Shown in pieces: positions 40,201 to 55,200 of a stretch of 64,000 nt of DNA (its first letter is position 1; the number at the start of each line of letters is the position of its first letter). Source of the DNA: Phalacrocorax aristotelis. Taxonomy: Eukaryota; Chordata; Aves; Suliformes; Phalacrocoracidae. The stretch covers positions 50,828,266 to 50,892,265 of the forward strand of contig NC_134279.1 of NCBI RefSeq assembly GCF_949628215.1. The letters run 5' to 3'. The translations under genes and the position numbers were made by a program. Under the pieces are notes generated by a model that saw nothing but the letters and a program-made list of their open reading frames with translations, made no database searches and was not told the DNA's origin.

Positions 40201-43200
40201 ATGTTATGGACTTGCCTATTGTCAGGAGTGTAGCAAAGAGAGAACATGCATTTTGTGTCCAATGAGGCAGGGCAGTGGATGTTAAGTCCTTGATTCCCCT
40301 TGAAAAGTGACTGAAGGCAAAAATTTCTGGTGTGACTGCTGCTGTCAGCCTTAATAGCAGCATAGGGACAAACACTGAAGCGTTTTTTTGAACTATCAAC
40401 AGAGACTTGCCTGGGAGCCTGAGTGAGGCCTGCTGAAGAGAGGCACTCTACCACTGTCACCTCCTGCTTGTTGTTATTTTTTAGATTTAGCTTCCTATGT
40501 ATCACTGAGAATTCTGGAATGGCTTGAATAGACAACATGGAGCTAGAGTTTAGCTGAAGGCCAGGCTCTGCCTTGGTATCCCAGGGTTTTGGTAAGGTGA
40601 GATAACAGGGAAGAGCTCCAGTGAGAAATTGTCTTTGGAAGTCTTTGCTAACAGATTTTTGGATACAGGGGTACCACAAGATGGGGAAAAATGAATACTA
40701 AGGTAGATCTGGAAATAGATCATGTAATATAATCATCTTTTTTCGTATGGTCATTTCATATGGTACTGAAAAAAACTTACTTTGTAATGGATAAAATGTG
40801 GATGCTGAGATCTTACTATGGCAGGCTATGTCATAGCCTAATAATTTCTTTTTTTCTCTATCATTTCTTTGTATAGGTGGAAAATGTTCGGTTACTTGAT
40901 CGTTTATCTTCAAGAAAAGCTGCACTGGGAACCTTGTATTTAACAGCTACCCATGTTATATTTGTGGAGAATGTTTCTGAAACTCGTAAAGAAACCTGGG
41001 TATGAATTTTTGTTTTTTTTCAGTTAGCTGAAAGTGCACGCACTTTATTGATGGTAATTTGAAAATAACTTGCAAAACTGTTTAAACATGGTAAAATAGT
41101 TCATATGGATACTTTTATAACTTCAGAGCATGTAAAATTCCAGCCTGGTAATTTTTGAAAAATTTTCAATGGATTCTGGATGTTGCAACACAGTAAGAGG
41201 GGTAGAAGGATGTTCACTGTATGAATACCAGATGTGACTGGCCGAGGAACAGCTGCTGTAAACTACAGTGTTGCTTCTATCATCCAGGAAGAACTGAGGA
41301 GAAATGCTTCAAATGTGAATTGCTACCTTGACTCAGTCAGCTCTTGCCTCTCTCCATAAGTGCTGTGCTGGATCAGTGATTTTGTTTTGGGTTTGGGGCT
41401 TTTTTTCTTTGTTTGTTTGTTTTGTTGCTGTTGTTGTTGGGGTTTTTTGCCCTCCCATAAAGTAGTATTTTGAGTTATCTGTTTTGGTAGACCAATAAAA
41501 TATGTTGCATATAGGTACATATACAGCTCTGGTGTCATACCATTTGAGAGTCTTTTATGAAGATTTAATTATGAATTATGATTCTTAATTATGAATCCTT
41601 TGTCCAGTTTGTACTAATTATTAACTCTGTCCTCGTAATGTTTCATCTCATCTGATGCAGGACTTGCATTTATTATTTATTTTTTTATAATCATATCAGG
41701 ACTACCATTGTGCCAATGAAGAGGCCCAACATTTTAGCCTTGTCTAACTGATCCTGGTTCATCTTTTCACTGTACAGATAGATGGAAAAAGCTCCTTTTC
41801 TGACAACTGTTAGCTTAAACTAAAGCAAACAAGCAAAAAGCTTTGATAATGTGACCGGGCTAATGTTTGTGCAGCTGAAACACTCCAGAAGTGCTTCTTT
41901 GTCTGTAGGCAACGTATCAGGCGCTGCTTGAGCCTGACTGGAGATAGGAACAAAACTACAAAAGGAGGAGTGTGAGGGTTTTTTGAAATAGTGGAAGCTA
42001 CTGTGCCTGCCCTGGCACATAATCATGAATAATTATTTTTCTTCCTAACAATTTGAATCACTTGACATAAACATTTTAACTTCCCTCGCAGGTTCTTCAC
42101 AGCCAAATTTCCTCTATTGAGAAGCAGGCCACCACTGCCACTGGTTGCCCGTTGCTGATCCGCTGCAAGAACTTCCAGGTCATCCAGCTGGTCATCCCTC
42201 AGGAACGAGACTGCCATGATGTTTATATATCTCTGATACGTCTGGCACGACCAGGTATGAGAAGGAAACTGGCACAAAAGTCAATCCTCACCCTGAAGAG
42301 GGAGAATGTAATGGAAGAAATGTAGCTGTGCATCTTTGCACTTTGCAGTTTAAGGAAAAAGGCTTCATCAGAGATGTGTTATGAGAGTAAAGGTCTCTGA
42401 GCAGACAAGCATACTAAAATAGTCACTTATGGAGCCATGAAGAAAGCGTGTTATAACAAGCAGTTCATTCCATAAAGTATGTCGTGAACTTTTGTTGAAG
42501 ATAATACTCTAGGCCATCACTGGCCATAGAATACATTATAATGCTATTTTATGTCTAGCTTGTTTACTGGATGCCTTGTGTCAGTGTGAATTTAGGAAAA
42601 TACCATTAAATCTCTAAATCCAGGGAATTTTCACTTTCCTGCTGTGACAAAAAAACTTACGATATAATTAGTGGTCATGTCAGGGTCTGAATTTTCCCTT
42701 TCTGTGCTGTGCATAAATTTCTAAAAATCAGTGAAAGCTTTTGCAGCAAGTAGTTGGTTTATTCCGCTTAACCGCCTGTGCCTATTATTTTCTAGGCTTT
42801 GAATGTACCCTTTTTGAATTTCTGAATTCAGATCAAGTTTCTTCTGAAACCTTTACGCTTTTCAATGAAAAACCAAACATTGCAGCAAAGTCCAACATCT
42901 GATCCTCTGTGTTATAGCTGCTTTCCTAAGAACCAGCTGACAAAGCTTCTGGGTTGTTTAAGTGATAACTGTAGAAATACAACACCAACCTCTGTCCTTT
43001 ACTATTATTTTGACAGAATGCAAAGAAAATGTTTACCACAGTCTGTCCAAAACTGACAACATTGGCTTTAATTTTTATCTTGCTAGGAGAACACCAATTT
43101 TACCTTACTGTGGACTTGGCAGTGTTAGGTTTATGGTTGGACTCAGTGATCTTAAGGGTCTTCTCCACCCTAAATGATTCTATGATTCTATTCTATGATC

Positions 43201-46200
43201 TATTGTGTAGAGGGTGAAAAAATTGCACAGTCAGTCAGCACAGCTACTGAAGTCCATGAAGTACTTTCTATAATTAAGGTAGTAGTAGTAATAATATGCA
43301 ACTCCAGCAGATGTAACTTGATATGCTAGGTGATGCAAGGTTAAAGTAATCAGAGAAATTTAAAAACAATGAGATAAATTCAGTCAGTGGTTCTGCTGAT
43401 GTAAATCTGGATTAATTCTACAGGCTGCAGCTGCAAATGTGTTCATGTATGCTGGAAGGAATGCAATTCTGTAATGCTCTTTCCTTGGAGCCAGGAGGAG
43501 GTGTGCATACTGCTGTGCACCAGAACAGGACACTGATACAGGTGTGCAGAGTGACCAAGGGAAGAATAACAGAGTAAGGAAGGGAAGAATAGCTATGGAC
43601 CCCGAATACAAGTTCAGTGGCAGACTGCAATGGACAAGAAGGTTCAGATGAAGAAGATCCAATAAGAGCACCATAGAACTAGCTCTTTGCATAGTTCAGC
43701 TGCACAGTAGTTTTCCTTCTCCAGCAAAATACCTGATCTTACTGTAAGGCTGGATAAAATCTTGCTTACTTGAAGTTAGAAGGCTTCAATTGCAAGTTGA
43801 GCCAAATGTACCCTGGCAGTGCTCTGCGGTGTCTTTTTGTCTGGGTACAAAGCTGTACTTTCTTAATGTAAAAGTCAACAATACAAGGTACCCTTTACTC
43901 CGTGAGGAGAAAAATTGACTCATTCAGGCTCTATTTTTTGTGCTCTGCCATTCATTCCACCATAGCTGAACATAAGTAAAGCCCATCTTGTGTACTGGCT
44001 CAATATATTCTATGTTGTCTGATGTCCTGGTTACAGTAAAGGAGAAAATTTGTGTTTGATTTTATTCTTGCCAGCTGTTAATAGCATTTTAATAAGGTCA
44101 AGCTCTCAGCTGAATTTGGCCTTTTTGCTTGATTAACCCATTTTGTGAAACAAGCTGACCATAACAGTTATTATAGGTGTAATAGCAGGATTGCAGACAC
44201 TTATGGCAAAATAACTGTGAAAGGTTAGGGAAGGTCCTAGAAGTGCTGGAGAAGAGCTGATAAATGAGTATTAATACCTTAACATTTTTGTTACCACCTA
44301 CAGATACCATTGTGTAATAACACTTGTAACGTTGAGTCAGACTTCTGTCATAAATAACCTGGATATATTTTAATAGGTAGTTTTTTAAAGCCTTCCAATG
44401 TGCCTGTGAACAGCAGGTCCAGCTGGAAAGAAAATCCAGATGCTTCTGACAACAAAGCAGTAAAAAACAAGAGCTCAGATTGCTACCAAAAGTACTTTAT
44501 TAAAATGAGCTCAGATTGGATTTATGGATTATACTAAAACTTTATGTTAGCAGATGAGAAATAAACCAGCTGTCTTCCTAATCTGTGCCATGACAGACGT
44601 TTCAAATTGGAGAATACAGAAAGAGTTTGAACTGTCAGACAATGTGCAAATCATTCTTTTCTTTCTCCTTACTCACAACTTTGTTGATTTTCAGTGCCTT
44701 CCTCACAGAATTAACATGAAGTTTTCTTTCCTTATGTTCACACTTTTGTCTGTGTGTCTATTCAGTCAGTTTAACTGAAATTTTTAGAAGTTAAATATAA
44801 CTTAAATTACACCTTTAAAAGACATAATCAAAATAAAAGAATGTCTATTGAAAAAGGTGGAAGCCTTGTTATTACTAATATTGTAGTTATTTTTGTTTTT
44901 GATATTTGTATATCTAAAAGTTCTTTACTGTAGTGTTTTAAGACCCTGCTTATTAGGTATAGATTATTAGAAAAGAAAGTGTAGAGTTTTAATTTAATGA
45001 TCTTGTTAAAACTATATATAAAAGCATCTGTGTCCATGGGGAATTATGAAATCAGAGTGGACTCAACTTATGATTTACTTTACTTCAGTTCTAAAGTTCA
45101 GGCTTTCTATTGGTCAGAAAGTTTTAAGGAACATAGAGCAACAGGATGAAACATGCCCTCGTGGCCTAACAATATCTTAAGTGTTAATGAGAATGTTAAT
45201 TTCAAGCTATATGCTGAATAGTTAATCATATCAGTTACAGTTGGCATTTAATGGCAACAGTGTCTGGCTGCCATTGGTCACCAGGATTAAGACACTCATT
45301 AGCATAAATACAGATAATACTAAAAAAAGTTAAAACCTCCAGCACCAGCAAAGTTTATTATATGGTGCTTGACCGAGGGTGACAGGTGGCATAGCTACTT
45401 AAACGAGTTCACGGTCAGGATGAAATGATTGATGTAACATATGCTATTTTTATGTTATTACAACATCTGTATCATTAATGTCTTTGCTAATAATTCAAGG
45501 ACAGAATTTTGCAGTCCACAAAACTAATATTTCATTGAGTCTATTGGGAACTTCCCTATTAGGGACAAAGTCTTCTGAGTTAGTTCATGTTTGGAAGCTT
45601 GTACTGCACAGTCCATTTTTCAGAGCTTTTGTCTTTGCCACAGGACAGATGTTACGTTACTAAAGGGACTCTAAGCTACCTCTGGCCAGCAAATTCTTTT
45701 GCAGAACAAGTGCTTATTCTGGCACGGACTTTAGTTTTCTTTGGATGAAAGCGTATTGTCACTGACATTTTGTCTCTGTGCTGGGGAGGCTTTTACAATT
45801 CATTAGAGAAGAGGTCTAGCAGAACAGTATATTTTAAGTAGCATTACTAATAAGGCACGTATATTGCAACATATACAAGTAACAAAACAGCACAGTACTT
45901 TCAAAGTATACTTGAAAATAGTTATAAGCCAGGATATGTGCTTTTGTCTAGCAAACCGTACTATTTTAAAAGAGAAACTACAAAAAGGACAATAGCAGAT
46001 TTTGCCATTGAAGGGTGATTTCAGGATGAGAAATCTGAAGTGTTTTACTGATTTTGTTTGCTTAATTTTTTTTCAGTGAAATATGAAGAGTTGTACTGTT
46101 TCTCATTCAATCCAAAATTAGATAAAGAAGAACGAGAACAAGGCTGGAAGCTTGTGGACCTCAATGAGGAATATAATCGGATGGGTATTCCAAACAACTA

Positions 46201-49200
46201 TTGGCAGATTAGTGATGTAAACAGAGACTACGGAGTGAGTTGTTACGATTTTTCTGTTACAGAGGGTGTAAAGTGAATCAGCAGTCTGACTGTGGACTAC
46301 CGGAGTGCTTAGATGCAGGATCCCTTTGTGCTCAGTGCTGTACACACATGTACTAAGGTGCAGTTCTTCCACTCCTTCACATAAAAAGGCACACAGAAAG
46401 GATGTGTCTTTGTTTAATACATGTGGAAAATAAGCACAGAAAACTTGAATACAGTAAGTTTTAAACGTTAATACTTGACTGCCTGGGGAGAAGTTTAAAT
46501 CATACCTAATGTTATGTTTCTGAGCAAGCATTTTCCTGACATGTAGGGTTATGTAAAATTAATACACAGCCATTTTAAGAAAAAAAAACCTACTTGAAAT
46601 AGTGAATTTGGCAATATTTGTTCCACACTGGCCATCCTCACAATCCTTTTGAAGTCTCTGTGATTGACTGCTTGTGTTTTTTGCAGTCATCCGACAGTCG
46701 TATCTCTTCCTAGCTGCCTGCTCTCCTGCCTAGTTCAGCCCTGTACGATTGAAGTCCCTAGAATTTTAATTGATTGTGAGAAATAGTAACCAAAGTATTT
46801 TTGAAGGAAGTTTGTCAACGCACTCCATTGGCTATGTGGCTGGAGGAACATATCCATGTTAAGGAAGGCCTGTGAAGTTCTCAGAGAAGACTGAATGTGC
46901 TGTCACGGTTTGTTTTCTTTTTGTGAAAACAAGCGGAAAAAATGTTTGACCTCTTTTAAAATAAAGTGTAGGAAAAATGGCATAATGAAAAATACCCGGT
47001 TCACCACAGCAGCATCTGTAACCGTCCTTTTCCTTCTCCCTCATTGCATATCTCTGACTCAGAACTTTCTTCTTTCTTCCTAATTTCTTCCTGGGCATCC
47101 TAATTCCTTTAGTCGTCTGAGAAAGTCTCAAGGAGATACTGGATATCCTTTTGATCCCAGCCAGAATGCCACAGGCAGTATCAGGAAAAGGAAGTTAGAC
47201 CAGGACCTTCTGGGCTTTTTTACAGGCTCATTGAGTTCCTTTCAGAAGTGGTAGGCATTGTTGGGGCTGCTTGCCTTTTGGAATCCTCGTTTCATATGGA
47301 TTAATTTATTTTCTCCAAGCCCCTATTTTGTCATTATTTTTTTTAATTATAAGATTTGCTGGAAAATTTGGGTCTACAGTCCTGTCCCGTTATAACAGAG
47401 GGGTGTTTCAGAACTTCTCCCACTCTCATCCTTACTTCCAAGTTCTGCTACAGAGGAGTCTGCAGTTGTAAATGCAACACTGCTGTACATAATGATGAAT
47501 CCTTTCTGGTACAAATGTATGTTATACCTGTCTGTTCTCAATGAGGCATGAATTAACATTTGGAAATACACCCCTTCAACCCTGCTGCTTCAGTTTTGCC
47601 GTCTGCAAGTTGTAATTAATACTTTCCACCTTCAAAAGACTGTTTTGAGAAATATCAGTGATGTGTATACAGTAATTATGGAATATTTCCTGAGATTAGA
47701 GGTCCTTGGTATTTTGGTTTTGCTCTGGAAATGGCTAAAGTTAGTTGTATTTTGTAGACCAAATAAGTGGAGTTCCTTTCACAGGTCTGTGACTCTTATC
47801 CTACGGAAGTGTATGTACCAAAGTCTGCGACTGCACACATCATAGTGGGGAGCTCTAAATTTCGGAGCCGAAGGCGCTTCCCGGCTCTTTCCTACTACTG
47901 CAAGGATAACAATGTAAGTGTGAGTTTGTAGCTTTGAAGTGTTTTCTTATTTTGGTCTTGCCTTCACACTTCTTCTAGTAAGCTTTCACAAGTAGAAATC
48001 AGTGTTTATTGAAAAAAAATTAGCAGATGGGTAGTATAGTCTGGTTAGTGTGGTACACACTAACACTGAAATTATGGTTAGCTCATTAACAGGCATTTAA
48101 TGCATTCATTTAAATGCAGCTTCATCCATCATTCATGGACTCATCATCCAGCTAACACAAAAGAATGTGATCCCTGTATCACAAGGAAGTGGAGTAGTAC
48201 AGGAGGTCCTGAAACATGGGTGGCAGAAGAGTGCAGGCCAGTAGCAGGCAGCTTAGCAGGTGATTGGGTGGAGCACAAAGCAATCTGGGATCTGGTAGCC
48301 ACAGTCTGAGGGCAAATCAAGGAGAAGAAAAACTATACTTGGAACAGTTGCAGAATCAGGAGTAGCCTCTGAAGAAAAGATCCATAAATAGACCCAAAAA
48401 GGATGGATGAAAGAGCTACCAAGTTTTGGCTGAGCAGCATGTTGTGGGTTTGTTGAAGAGACTCTCCTTGTCTGTGAGAGCAAGGAGTGCCACCTTCTCC
48501 TCTCCTTGACAGATGTTCTCAGGGCTGAGTGAGGAACTGCCTCGCTTGTCTGCAACCATTTGGAAAAAACACTGTACCTGTGCCTAGACTATTTGCATTT
48601 CTGTTTATGGCAGCTGAGGTAAAGGAGACCCTTGGACTGAAGGATCCTACGGACTGAGTGTTTTTACATTTGCATCCCAGCCTCCTAGGGACTGGCTTAG
48701 CTCAGCTGTCGTTACCAGTTAGGAGGATGGTGTCTTCTGTACAAAGGAAGGTCTCCTTTGTACTCACAAAGCATTTATGTGCCTAATATCTCCTTCTGTT
48801 TCAGTCCCAGACTGCCAACTGCATTGAGAGGTCTTTCCTAGTGTGGGGAGATGGTCAGGACTTCCCAGGAGACAGAGCTGGTGTGGGATTGCAGGATGCC
48901 TGTAGGGTCTGGCCTGCAGGATGGGAGATAATTCTGTAGCATGTCACAAGCAGGAATCATAAGCTACAGTCTCTATGGAAATCTTATCTTTATAGTGGCC
49001 CCTATCATAGGTTTAAGCTTCAGAAGGAAGGAATGAGACATTATTTTAAATCCTTCTTTAACCCTTATTTCATCAGAATTCTGCTTCCATAAACATCTAT
49101 GAATTTGACAACAAAATAGGAAGATTTAAATAGTAAATACAGTCCCTGTATAAATTGCATATTATCTTTAATATTTCATTAGGGCCAACATTTTCAAAAT

Positions 49201-52200
49201 CAATCACTTTGCATGGTCAACTAAGTCCAAATATAGATATCTAGGGTTCAAAACACTTGGACATTTCCAAATCTCAGTGAAAGAAAAAGTATCAGTGATC
49301 AGCTAGATTCCATTATATAGTGATCCAGTTTGGATGACTTTCATGGTTTCAGCCTGAATGTCTTTTTCCCATTGTGGTTGGAGTTCAGATTAAGGTTCAG
49401 ACCACCAGGATCTGAAGTATTACATTTACTCCTGGATCCTCACCGTTCAAAGGGCTAGGAGGAGGGTTGGGAATGTTGAAGGAAATACCTCCATGTAAGT
49501 TTGGAGGTTGGCATGGGTTGCCAGCTAATAGAGTAAGGGGCAGGACTGGGATAAGGTTTGTGATGATAGACATGGAACAACTATGGCCACAGCAGGTTGG
49601 GAAGAGGTCTGACGCATGCAGGGGAGATGGGTGCCACTCTTTCGGTCTTTCATACCCAGAACTTTCTCATAGCTCTTTGGTACACCTTATTCTGCATCTT
49701 ACAGGACCTGTGTGAATATTATAAGATGAAAATCTGGAACTATCTTTTGAGCCTGTGTAATAGCAAAGCATGACCCCATCTCTTGCCCTAATTTTAAACA
49801 GAGCCCAAGAATTTTATGGACAACACATGCTCATCCAAACCAGTTGGCCTGGGTCAGAAGGAGGTGATCTTTTAATGGATATTGTGGGTAATGATTCCCA
49901 CTTAGGGTATCTAATGGTCACTGGGTCAGTTTATCTTCCTAGGTTTGAAGTACTGGCAGTACAACTGTGTCTTAAGCTAGGGCTAAACATGATCTTAACT
50001 GCAAGCCTAACTGGACAGACAAGCCATTCTCTCATACTGTTGCCAGCCCCTACCTCCCACCTTTGGGCCCCCAGGATCATATAATGTAATGGGCTCCAGC
50101 CCATACTTCCCTGAATCCTAACCTTCATCTACAGCCCTAACTTCAACCTTAATCTGGAGGGCCATATCTGCCTTGTGTATGGTACACTATGAATGAGAGA
50201 GAAATGTCTTCCTTCTATTAAAATGGCAGGTTGTGGACATATATTAATATGTACCTTTTGCTTCATGCAAAGGAGGTGTAAGCATATATTAAATCACTGG
50301 AATGCAGGCTTGTCAGCAGGAAAGGCTCTAGTTAACTAACAATCCACAAAACTATTAATAAAGTATGAACAGACTGTCACACAATTCAGGATTTCTGTAT
50401 TAAAGATCCGTATTTTACTGACTAACTACTGATAGTTTGAAGACATGGCGGAAAATGAGCATGTCCCTCTCACAGTAATAAATAATCTGTAGGGCAGTCT
50501 GCATGGGTCACGGCCTCCGGCAGGCAGATTCTCTTCATGCTCCTGTTCAGTACTTAGAAAGTGCATGTATTAGCCCCTTGCCCTCTATGAATCTAGCTAC
50601 CCTCTGCCTAGCAGAAATAAAAACCTCCCTGCTGACCCACTTCACATTCTGTTACTTCTTTCCCAGTTTCATCTGGAGGGCTGATCCTCATGGGTCTGTG
50701 GAGAAATTCTCTTGCCTTCTTCAATAGCACTGATTAATAAATATACTCCAGGAGTCAGGCTGCCTGACCCACTTCCCATGCAGTAAGATCTTCTCCAGAG
50801 GCAGTGCTAAAAATACACCACCATCAGTGATCTAGCTATGTATTATGCATTTTTGTTTCCTGTACTCATGGTGTCTCAGGCTTTTTAGTAAATCATGTAT
50901 TGGTGCAAGTCGGGTGTCATCAGTATCGTAACTGGTAAGTGTGAGTGACAATGTGAAAGGACCCATTCTTCATGTTGTATCAGTGTTCTGGTCATTGCGA
51001 TGTTGTACTCATCACATCCTTTGGAGACCACTTTTCAGGAGTTATTCCACTTTAGGGAAATGCTATATTTAAAATAGCTCTGAAACAGGGATTCAAGATT
51101 AGACCTGTGCCAATAGGGTTGTATTGTTTTAATATTTCCTTGCCTTTTAAAAATGAATTTGTTTATTAACCTGTAATTCATTTTACCATTCTGCCCTTCC
51201 CATGTAACTGTATGCCTATGCAAACATCTAATGAGCTGATTTTGTAAATGCTTCTGGATACTAAATAATTTCTGCTTAATAACTATGTTGATTTTTTGTT
51301 TGTTTGTTTTTATGCAGGCCTCCATATGTAGAAGCAGCCAGCCTTTATCTGGCTTTAGTGCTCGATGCCTTGAGGATGAACAGATGCTCCAGGCCATTAG
51401 AAAAGCAAATCCAGGAAGTGATTTCATATATGTTGTTGACACTCGGCCCAAAGTAAGTACATTGAATTTCTTGCACATAGCAGGACTGAATCTGGGCTGA
51501 GTACATTAGGGAGGATGCACAGTCCAAATGATTGACCACGCTTCTGATCTTAGTTGCACCTGTGTAACGCCACAGGTAAATCAGGATTTATCAGGGGAAT
51601 CTTGACTAGGAACCTTGCCCACATTTTTACCTCTTAGAGAATTTTTTTGGTTACACTGAGCTTTTCTCTTTTTTTATTCTTAACAAAATGTTAGGATTCA
51701 GGAAAATAACTTGGAATAGTAACTGTTTCCACACACAGAGGAACTATCAGTAGCTATGTTATTGATGAGGCTAGTGAAAAATAATTCTCATTATAAAATT
51801 TTATTTACAGTTGTTTGTAATGTTGCAAACTTCTGCCTGCTTATATTAAAATTTTCCATGGAAGATTTCTCTTGCAAGTGGGAAAATTTCAACAACCTGT
51901 GTATAAGCCTAAAGAAAGACCATTTACTCAGGTTACAAGAATTGAGGAGACCTTCTTAGAATACCTCCAGCAGTTCTGTGGTTTTGAGAGAGAATCTGAA
52001 ATATGGTAAATAGTGATCTCAGACACCATATCTCTGCAATTGACTAAAATGTTTGGCCAAGATAAAAGCTTTAGAAAACTTAAGCTGTGCAGAAACACAG
52101 AAACTCAGTAATGTTCTAGAAGAGGATGAAAGTTAACAAAATTTGTGTCCAAATTTGGCATGCTAGCAGACAGCTCAAGGTGATGAGGACTAGATAGTCT

Positions 52201-55200
52201 TCAGTACCTGGAGGTGGGAGCAAGGATATGTTCTTTCTCACACTATCAGAAACTTCCCTGCTGAAGTGAAGCACGTGAAGGAAAAGAAACCAAAAGGGAA
52301 AATCTCCACAAAATCCCTTGTAGATATAGGGTGACCTGTAGTGGGGAAAATGAGAGCAAAGGCTTGAGGAAAAGGGACAAAGAAGCTGTTTCAGCATCCT
52401 GAGATCAGGAGATGGAGCCTGAAAGGGCAAGGTGGCTAAAGCTGAGAAACATGAGGAATGGAGTGAGGAAGGGCAAACCTGGCAGAGCTGGAGCAGAAAC
52501 AAGGAGCCTGTCTGGCTGGTGATTGACTGAAGACCTGGGGGCTGGTGGGAAAGTGCTGAGCGCTCACAGCTGTAATGGGAGGCAATAGCCAGAAAATAGG
52601 GCCTTTGGATGTGTCATTGTACTTTGTAATTTGGTGATTACTTTGACCTTCAGTTTCCTCTCTTTTATTGGGAAGACGAGGATGGTACCACCTTACTCTT
52701 GGTCCTGAAGAAAATGAATTGTGCTGAACCCTGGGAAAGGATTGGTACGACTGTGTTCAGAGCAGGTTTTGGATAGGAATTACAGACTGGCTGCCTAAAT
52801 AACGCTTGTTTAACAGTTTTCTGTATGTGATAATATTCATAGATTAGCATTTCCTGGCTGATGATATTGGTACTCTTCCTAATTAAGGAGATTGCTCATT
52901 GATGGGATTTATTACTAAAGAGTTACTGACTTGGCTATTAATTATGTTTTGCAAGGTAATAACAGGAAGGTCCCATCCTGTAAACTTCTCTGGTAAATTA
53001 TTTTGGTGAGATACGTCCTGTGTGCAGTGAAAAAATCCTGTACTTTAAGCAGAGTGAGTGAAATTGGCTCACTCAGTCATGAACAATGGCATATTTCCAG
53101 CAATGCTGGCTTCTTCAGGAGCAAGTCAGTAGATTAAAACTGTCTGTTTTCATTGAACTTCTCTGGAAAAAAAAAAGTTTCGATGTAAAGAAATTTGTAT
53201 GCACAGATTCCTTCTTATGCCCCTCTGTGCTACAAGAATGGACTGAGTCTTCTAAAGCTTCTGTGATCCTAGGTGCCAAATCCAGCATTGTTACAGCTGT
53301 TACAGTTAATTTTGCAGCTCCTAATGCATGTAAAAATTTAGAGCATGTAGGAAGTGATAGATATCAGTGCAAGCTGTTCCTGGCATTCCTCAGGGAACCT
53401 TTAACAAATGTAAAGGTTAGTTGCTGAGTCTGGTGCAAGGTTTCCCATGGCTGTAGGAAGCTAAAAAACTACCTGTCTCTTCTCATCAGAACTGGTTCCT
53501 TGCAAAGATGGTGAACACTGATGGGCCAGTGAATTCACCATTCCCAAGTGCTCTTGGAATATGCTGTCCCTCATTGCACTTGATAATCTACAAAACAAAA
53601 GCTTTGGCTGTGGAAGAAAGCTTTGCTTCCCCTTTGCTTAAATATACCAGGAGACCATGCACAGAGCTTTACTTAGGCTACTGTCTTTCTTCACTTTCTC
53701 CTTCCTCTATGTGTTTACAGAAGAAGCTAATATAAACTTACTGCTTACGAGTAAAACAAATTAGTTCTATAACTCGTTATAACAAGACAGGACTCGGTTA
53801 GTCTCCACTTTAAAGAAGATGCCAGGAAATCTGGCAAGTGAGCTGTGTTTCCTTTAGAGGTTGTCTCCTCATATTTGCTGAGATTAAGTGAGGACAGGCA
53901 CAATTTAGAGAGCTTTGCAACAACTACTTTAAGAGCAACAGATGGAATTTTGGTAGGTGATGTGGAAAACTTGTTAGTAAATATTGTGGCAGCTGCAAAG
54001 TTTGGCAACTGACAATATTTAAAATAAATGAGTGTCAGAAAGCCTTGCAAATTTAACCTTATATTTATTTGCTTTTAAAGAGGGCCATTTCAAACTGTCT
54101 TAATGAAGGATTTCTGTAATAAAATTGCTCTGTGGCAGAGACATTTAATAGCATTTATTGTACTGAGGATGAGGTCAGTTGGGGGCTTGATGTTTTTCAT
54201 TTAGGGTTTCAGGGGTTTCTGGTGGTTTAGACTTATGTGTACAGATGTTTCTTCCTGAAGCTATATGATATTACAGAGAAAGACTGCTTCAACTGTTTAT
54301 ATTAGAACACTGGTGTCTACTACGAAAGAGAAAGATTAGGATTCAGTAGATAATTTACATCATTCTAGCAAGTCACACTGAGGACTATGTCCTTAAAGGA
54401 CATGCTGTTCACAGGCTATATCTTTTTTTTTTAAATTATCTTTCATTGATAGTCAAAAAAACATCAGCAGGCTGCTGGTTGATGGACAAGAAATAATTTT
54501 TTTTTTTGCCTTCACTTTTTCCTGAATCGCGTACTACAAACTAAAAGAAGTTTTACGCAAGACTTGGGTAAATTTAAAACACTGGGGTTTTGTCTAGAGT
54601 CCTATCTTATAGCGTGGTTCCTTCTGTTGTATCATGAAGTTCATGCAATCTTTCAATTCCTAATGGTAGTCCACAAATGTAACTATGTATTCCTATTGCC
54701 AAGTTCTGCTCATGGGAGTGGATGTGCTAGCAAGTGTGAAGATGGTAAAAAAATCCCCTACCTTCACATATTAAATTGGACAGAATAAAAGAATTGAAAA
54801 GCAGTCTTGCCTGTCTGCTTATGTATCTAAAATGAAATTACAATGGCATAAAAAGCTTTTAGTCTTTAGCTGTTTCCTTTGAAAGTTAAGAGGTCAAATT
54901 TGGTCCATGGAAACCTATTTTGACATATGGCGTAAAGAAGCTAGCTTGTTCGTCTCAGATGGAGCAGACAATCAATCCTACTCAACTGCCTGCATTCGGC
55001 TCGAAAACAAAATTGAGTATCAGACATATGTATCTTTGGGGTGGAAGAGATCAGGAAGAGACACATTCTTGTATATCCTGCGATAACATTAGCCAAGTTA
55101 CTGAAGTATATTATTGCAAGTTTCAGAAGTGACCACAGAAGCAGCAAATCAATAGTACTGCTTCTGATATTGGGAAATAAACTGGAAACAGAGTTATCTG

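Larger units (their letters stand above)
22297..40876 (+). other. MTMR7: MTMR7 intron 1 (18.6 kb)
   Basis: This is the longest intron of the window, phase 0, GT-AG. It begins in CpG-island sequence with a G-rich 14-bp minisatellite and then turns AT-rich. It contains an antisense L3-like CR1 relic, a sense solo LTR, a possible second L3-like scrap and several homopolymer or dinucleotide tracts: C14 at 22666-22679, T8A11 at 31193-31211, A12G9 at 36970-36990 and (AC)9 at 38371-38388. I recognise no nested gene. The open frames on either strand, the longest being 185 codons on the - strand at 40122-40679, look like chance. Confidence 0.85.

Noticed and set aside
40122..40679. 185-codon - strand open frame just upstream of exon 2
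   Set aside because: It has no domain, no splice partners and ordinary intron composition; treated as a chance frame.
51035..51478. 147-codon - strand frame overlapping exon 6, and similar frames opposite exons 3 and 4
   Set aside because: These are antisense shadows of well-conserved MTMR7 exons.
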